Of a stretch of 6,014 nt of DNA, positions 5,179-6,014 are shown piece after piece. The notes beneath the pieces are model-generated. The model was not told the origin of the DNA. It saw only the letters and a program-made list of their open reading frames with translations, and searched no databases. The stretch comes from Verrucomicrobiaceae bacterium. Lineage in GTDB: Bacteria; Verrucomicrobiota; Verrucomicrobiia; Verrucomicrobiales; Verrucomicrobiaceae. Position numbers and translations under genes: made by a program. How positions within the stretch are numbered: position 1 is the first letter of the stretch; every line of letters begins with the position of its first letter. The stretch covers positions 1 through 6,014 of the forward strand of contig CANHTV010000245.1 in the NCBI GenBank assembly GCA_947463285.1, written 5' to 3'.

Positions 5179-5442
5179 ATGAAAACGACACTCCGCACCT
5201 TCCTCACCACCGCCCTCCTCGGCCTCACCCTCGCCGCCTGCACCGCCCCTGAAACCGCCGCCGCCGCCGAGAAAGCCAAGCCCTACCCCCTCGCCAAATG
5301 CCTCGTCAGTGGCAACGACCTCGACAGCATGGGCGGCCCCATCACCAAGGTTTACAACGGCCAGGAGATCAAATTTTGCTGCAAACCCTGCATCAAAAAG
5401 TTCGAGGCCAATCAGGCCAAATACCTCGCGAAGCTCAAATGA
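5179..5442 (+). CDS. Small lipoprotein with a TRASH/YHS-like metal-binding motif
   Basis: The 87-residue product begins MKTTLRTFLTTALLGLTLAAC, a lipoprotein signal peptide with lipobox LAAC and lipidated Cys21. An Ala-rich spacer (about 22-35) leads to a compact domain at 38-87 with Cys41 in LAKCLVSGNDLDSMGGP, then IKFCCKPCIKKFEANQAKYL holding Cys67, Cys68 and Cys71. A leading Cys, about 25 residues, then FCCxxC and a KFExNxxKYL helix is typical of TRASH/YHS-like small metal-binding modules found in copper and other heavy-metal resistance genes. It could act as a copper chaperone or buffer for the oxidase. The gene follows the oxidase stop by 52 bases on the same strand with no terminator between, so cotranscription is likely. 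ATG 5179 is chosen for the signal peptide, although the frame is open further upstream inside the oxidase gene. No clear ribosome-binding site precedes it. Confidence 0.9.
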   Translation: MKTTLRTFLTTALLGLTLAACTAPETAAAAEKAKPYPLAKCLVSGNDLDSMGGPITKVYNGQEIKFCCKPCIKKFEANQAKYLAKLK

Positions 5443-5455
5443 TGCTAGCTCCACG

Positions 5456-5539
5456 ATGTCCTCCGTGCCTGACAACCAGGAAGCTCACGACTACGCCGAG
5501 CGCATCCGCGCTCGCCAGCCGCGTCGGTGTCCATTCTAG
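5456..5539 (+). CDS. Possible 27-residue small protein (uncertain)
   Basis: A short frame begins at ATG 5456, 13 bases after the lipoprotein stop, and ends at TAG 5537-5539. It encodes a charged peptide with NQEAHDYAERIRARQPRRC and a final CPF. Most third codon positions are G or C, as in the true genes nearby, and composition is protein-like. There is no signal peptide, no ribosome-binding site and no recognised motif. It may be a real small protein, the leftover start of a longer gene, or chance. An alternative frame from ATG 5439, which overlaps the lipoprotein stop, reads 45 residues of less convincing composition. Confidence 0.3.
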   Translation: MSSVPDNQEAHDYAERIRARQPRRCPF

Positions 5540-5658
5540 CCGGGGCCACCGGCGTAAGTGCGGATGGGATTGCTAATCAAAGTGCCTTCAAATCGCTGGA
5601 ATAACATTCCCACGTTGACCATCTCACATTGTCGGCGAGTCTTGCCGCCCCTGTCCCA

Positions 5659-6014
5659 ATGAAACGCTTCTGGCAAATCCTCGCACTTCTGATGCTGGCC
5701 TTGATGGTCCCGGCTTCGATGTGCTGCTACGGGGCGGATGGATGCAAGGCGGACATTTGCTGCTCCGAGGAAAGCCACGAGCATGAAGACCACGATGGGG
5801 GCGAACATCACGCTCCCGTTTCCTGCCCGAGCGATACGATTGCTCACAGCCAGGTTCCCGCGCCGGTCACGATGCCGGAGATGCAGATGGTGGAGCTGGC
5901 GGAGTTGATTCAGGCGATGATCCGTCTTCAAGACGAACTCGCCACGGCCACGGAGTCTTCTGGGCTGCCGATGACCACCGCGCCGCCGGAACTGCGAGCG
6001 ACGTGGCATTTCAC
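5659..6014 (+). CDS. Exported Cys/His-rich protein, probable metal binding (3' end outside the window)
   Basis: From ATG 5659 the frame stays open to the window end, giving at least 118 residues. The first 20 (MKRFWQILALLMLALMVPAS) are a signal peptide. It is followed by a Cys-rich patch (Cys22, 23, 29, 34, 35 and 56) and a His/acid cluster (residues 40-51, SHEHEDHDGGEHH region with His40, 42, 45, 50, 51). Next comes a Met-containing stretch (TMPEMQMVELAELIQAM) and a Pro/Thr-rich tail. Such soft-metal ligands in an exported protein fit envelope metal binding in a copper locus. Cys22 is not preceded by a convincing lipobox, so lipidation is doubtful. I do not recognise a named family. The 119 bases upstream hold only a short palindrome (GGAAT-AAC-ATTCC, 5598-5610) and a TTGACC at 5615-5620 with no good -10 box, so its promoter is unclear. 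It may instead be expressed from the oxidase operon. Confidence 0.85.
   Translation, partial: MKRFWQILALLMLALMVPASMCCYGADGCKADICCSEESHEHEDHDGGEHHAPVSCPSDTIAHSQVPAPVTMPEMQMVELAELIQAMIRLQDELATATESSGLPMTTAPPELRATWHF

Noticed and set aside
5113..5475. 120-residue minus-strand open frame opposite the TRASH-like lipoprotein
   Set aside because: It contains a long Gly/Glu run that simply mirrors the Ala/Pro/Leu signal-peptide codons of the real gene.
5539..5553. Inverted repeat GCCGG-GGCCA-CCGGC after the small ORF
   Set aside because: It is short, GC-only and lacks a T-run; such repeats are frequent by chance at this GC content.
5598..5610. Palindrome GGAAT-AAC-ATTCC upstream of the last gene
   Set aside because: Arms are only 5 bp and do not match the copper-regulator operators I know (CopY-type or cop box), and no promoter is placed around it.

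Overview
The window looks like a piece of a high-GC Gram-negative chromosome, most likely from the Verrucomicrobiota (Prosthecobacter/Verrucomicrobiaceae type). I infer this from the sigma-factor family of the pseudogene, the style of the small lipoproteins, weak Shine-Dalgarno use and the GC-rich third codon positions. I could run no database search, so the taxonomy is an inference.

Layout. (1) Positions 3-497 (+): the C-terminal end of a protein, probably an SGNH/GDSL-type hydrolase with a beta-sandwich tail. (2) 560-945 (+): a decayed ECF-like sigma factor, readable only by switching frame several times. (3) 983-2868 (-): a transcription unit read right to left. It holds a small anti-sigma-like membrane protein, a membrane-anchored CnrX/Metal_resist-like sensor and an ECF sigma factor, joined by ATGA stop/start overlaps. 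After a 125-base gap comes a small lipoprotein with three CxxC pairs, then a clear intrinsic terminator. The gene order matches the Y-X-H order of cobalt/nickel-type (cnr) sensing systems. (4) 2869-2975: a 107-base divergent control region with a candidate promoter, a 9-base inverted repeat pair and a 10-base-period tandem repeat. (5) 2976-5442 (+): a CopA-type multicopper oxidase fused to a C-terminal CopB-like outer-membrane beta-barrel, then a small lipoprotein with a TRASH/YHS-like metal site. (6) 5659 to the end (+): a Cys/His-rich exported protein running off the window. A 27-codon ORF at 5456-5539 is uncertain.

How it may work together. From about 1045 to the end, the window reads as a compact copper (or other soft-metal) handling locus. 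The envelope sensor and anti-sigma protein would release the ECF sigma factor when metal is present. The sigma factor could then drive the oxidase-barrel fusion and the small metal-binding envelope proteins. Metal identity and the regulatory wiring are inferred.

The two most unusual items are the CopA-CopB fusion and a REP/BIME-like double hairpin. The hairpin starts with GTAG, ends with CTAC, has compensatory stem differences, and lies in frame in the linker joining the two halves of the fusion.
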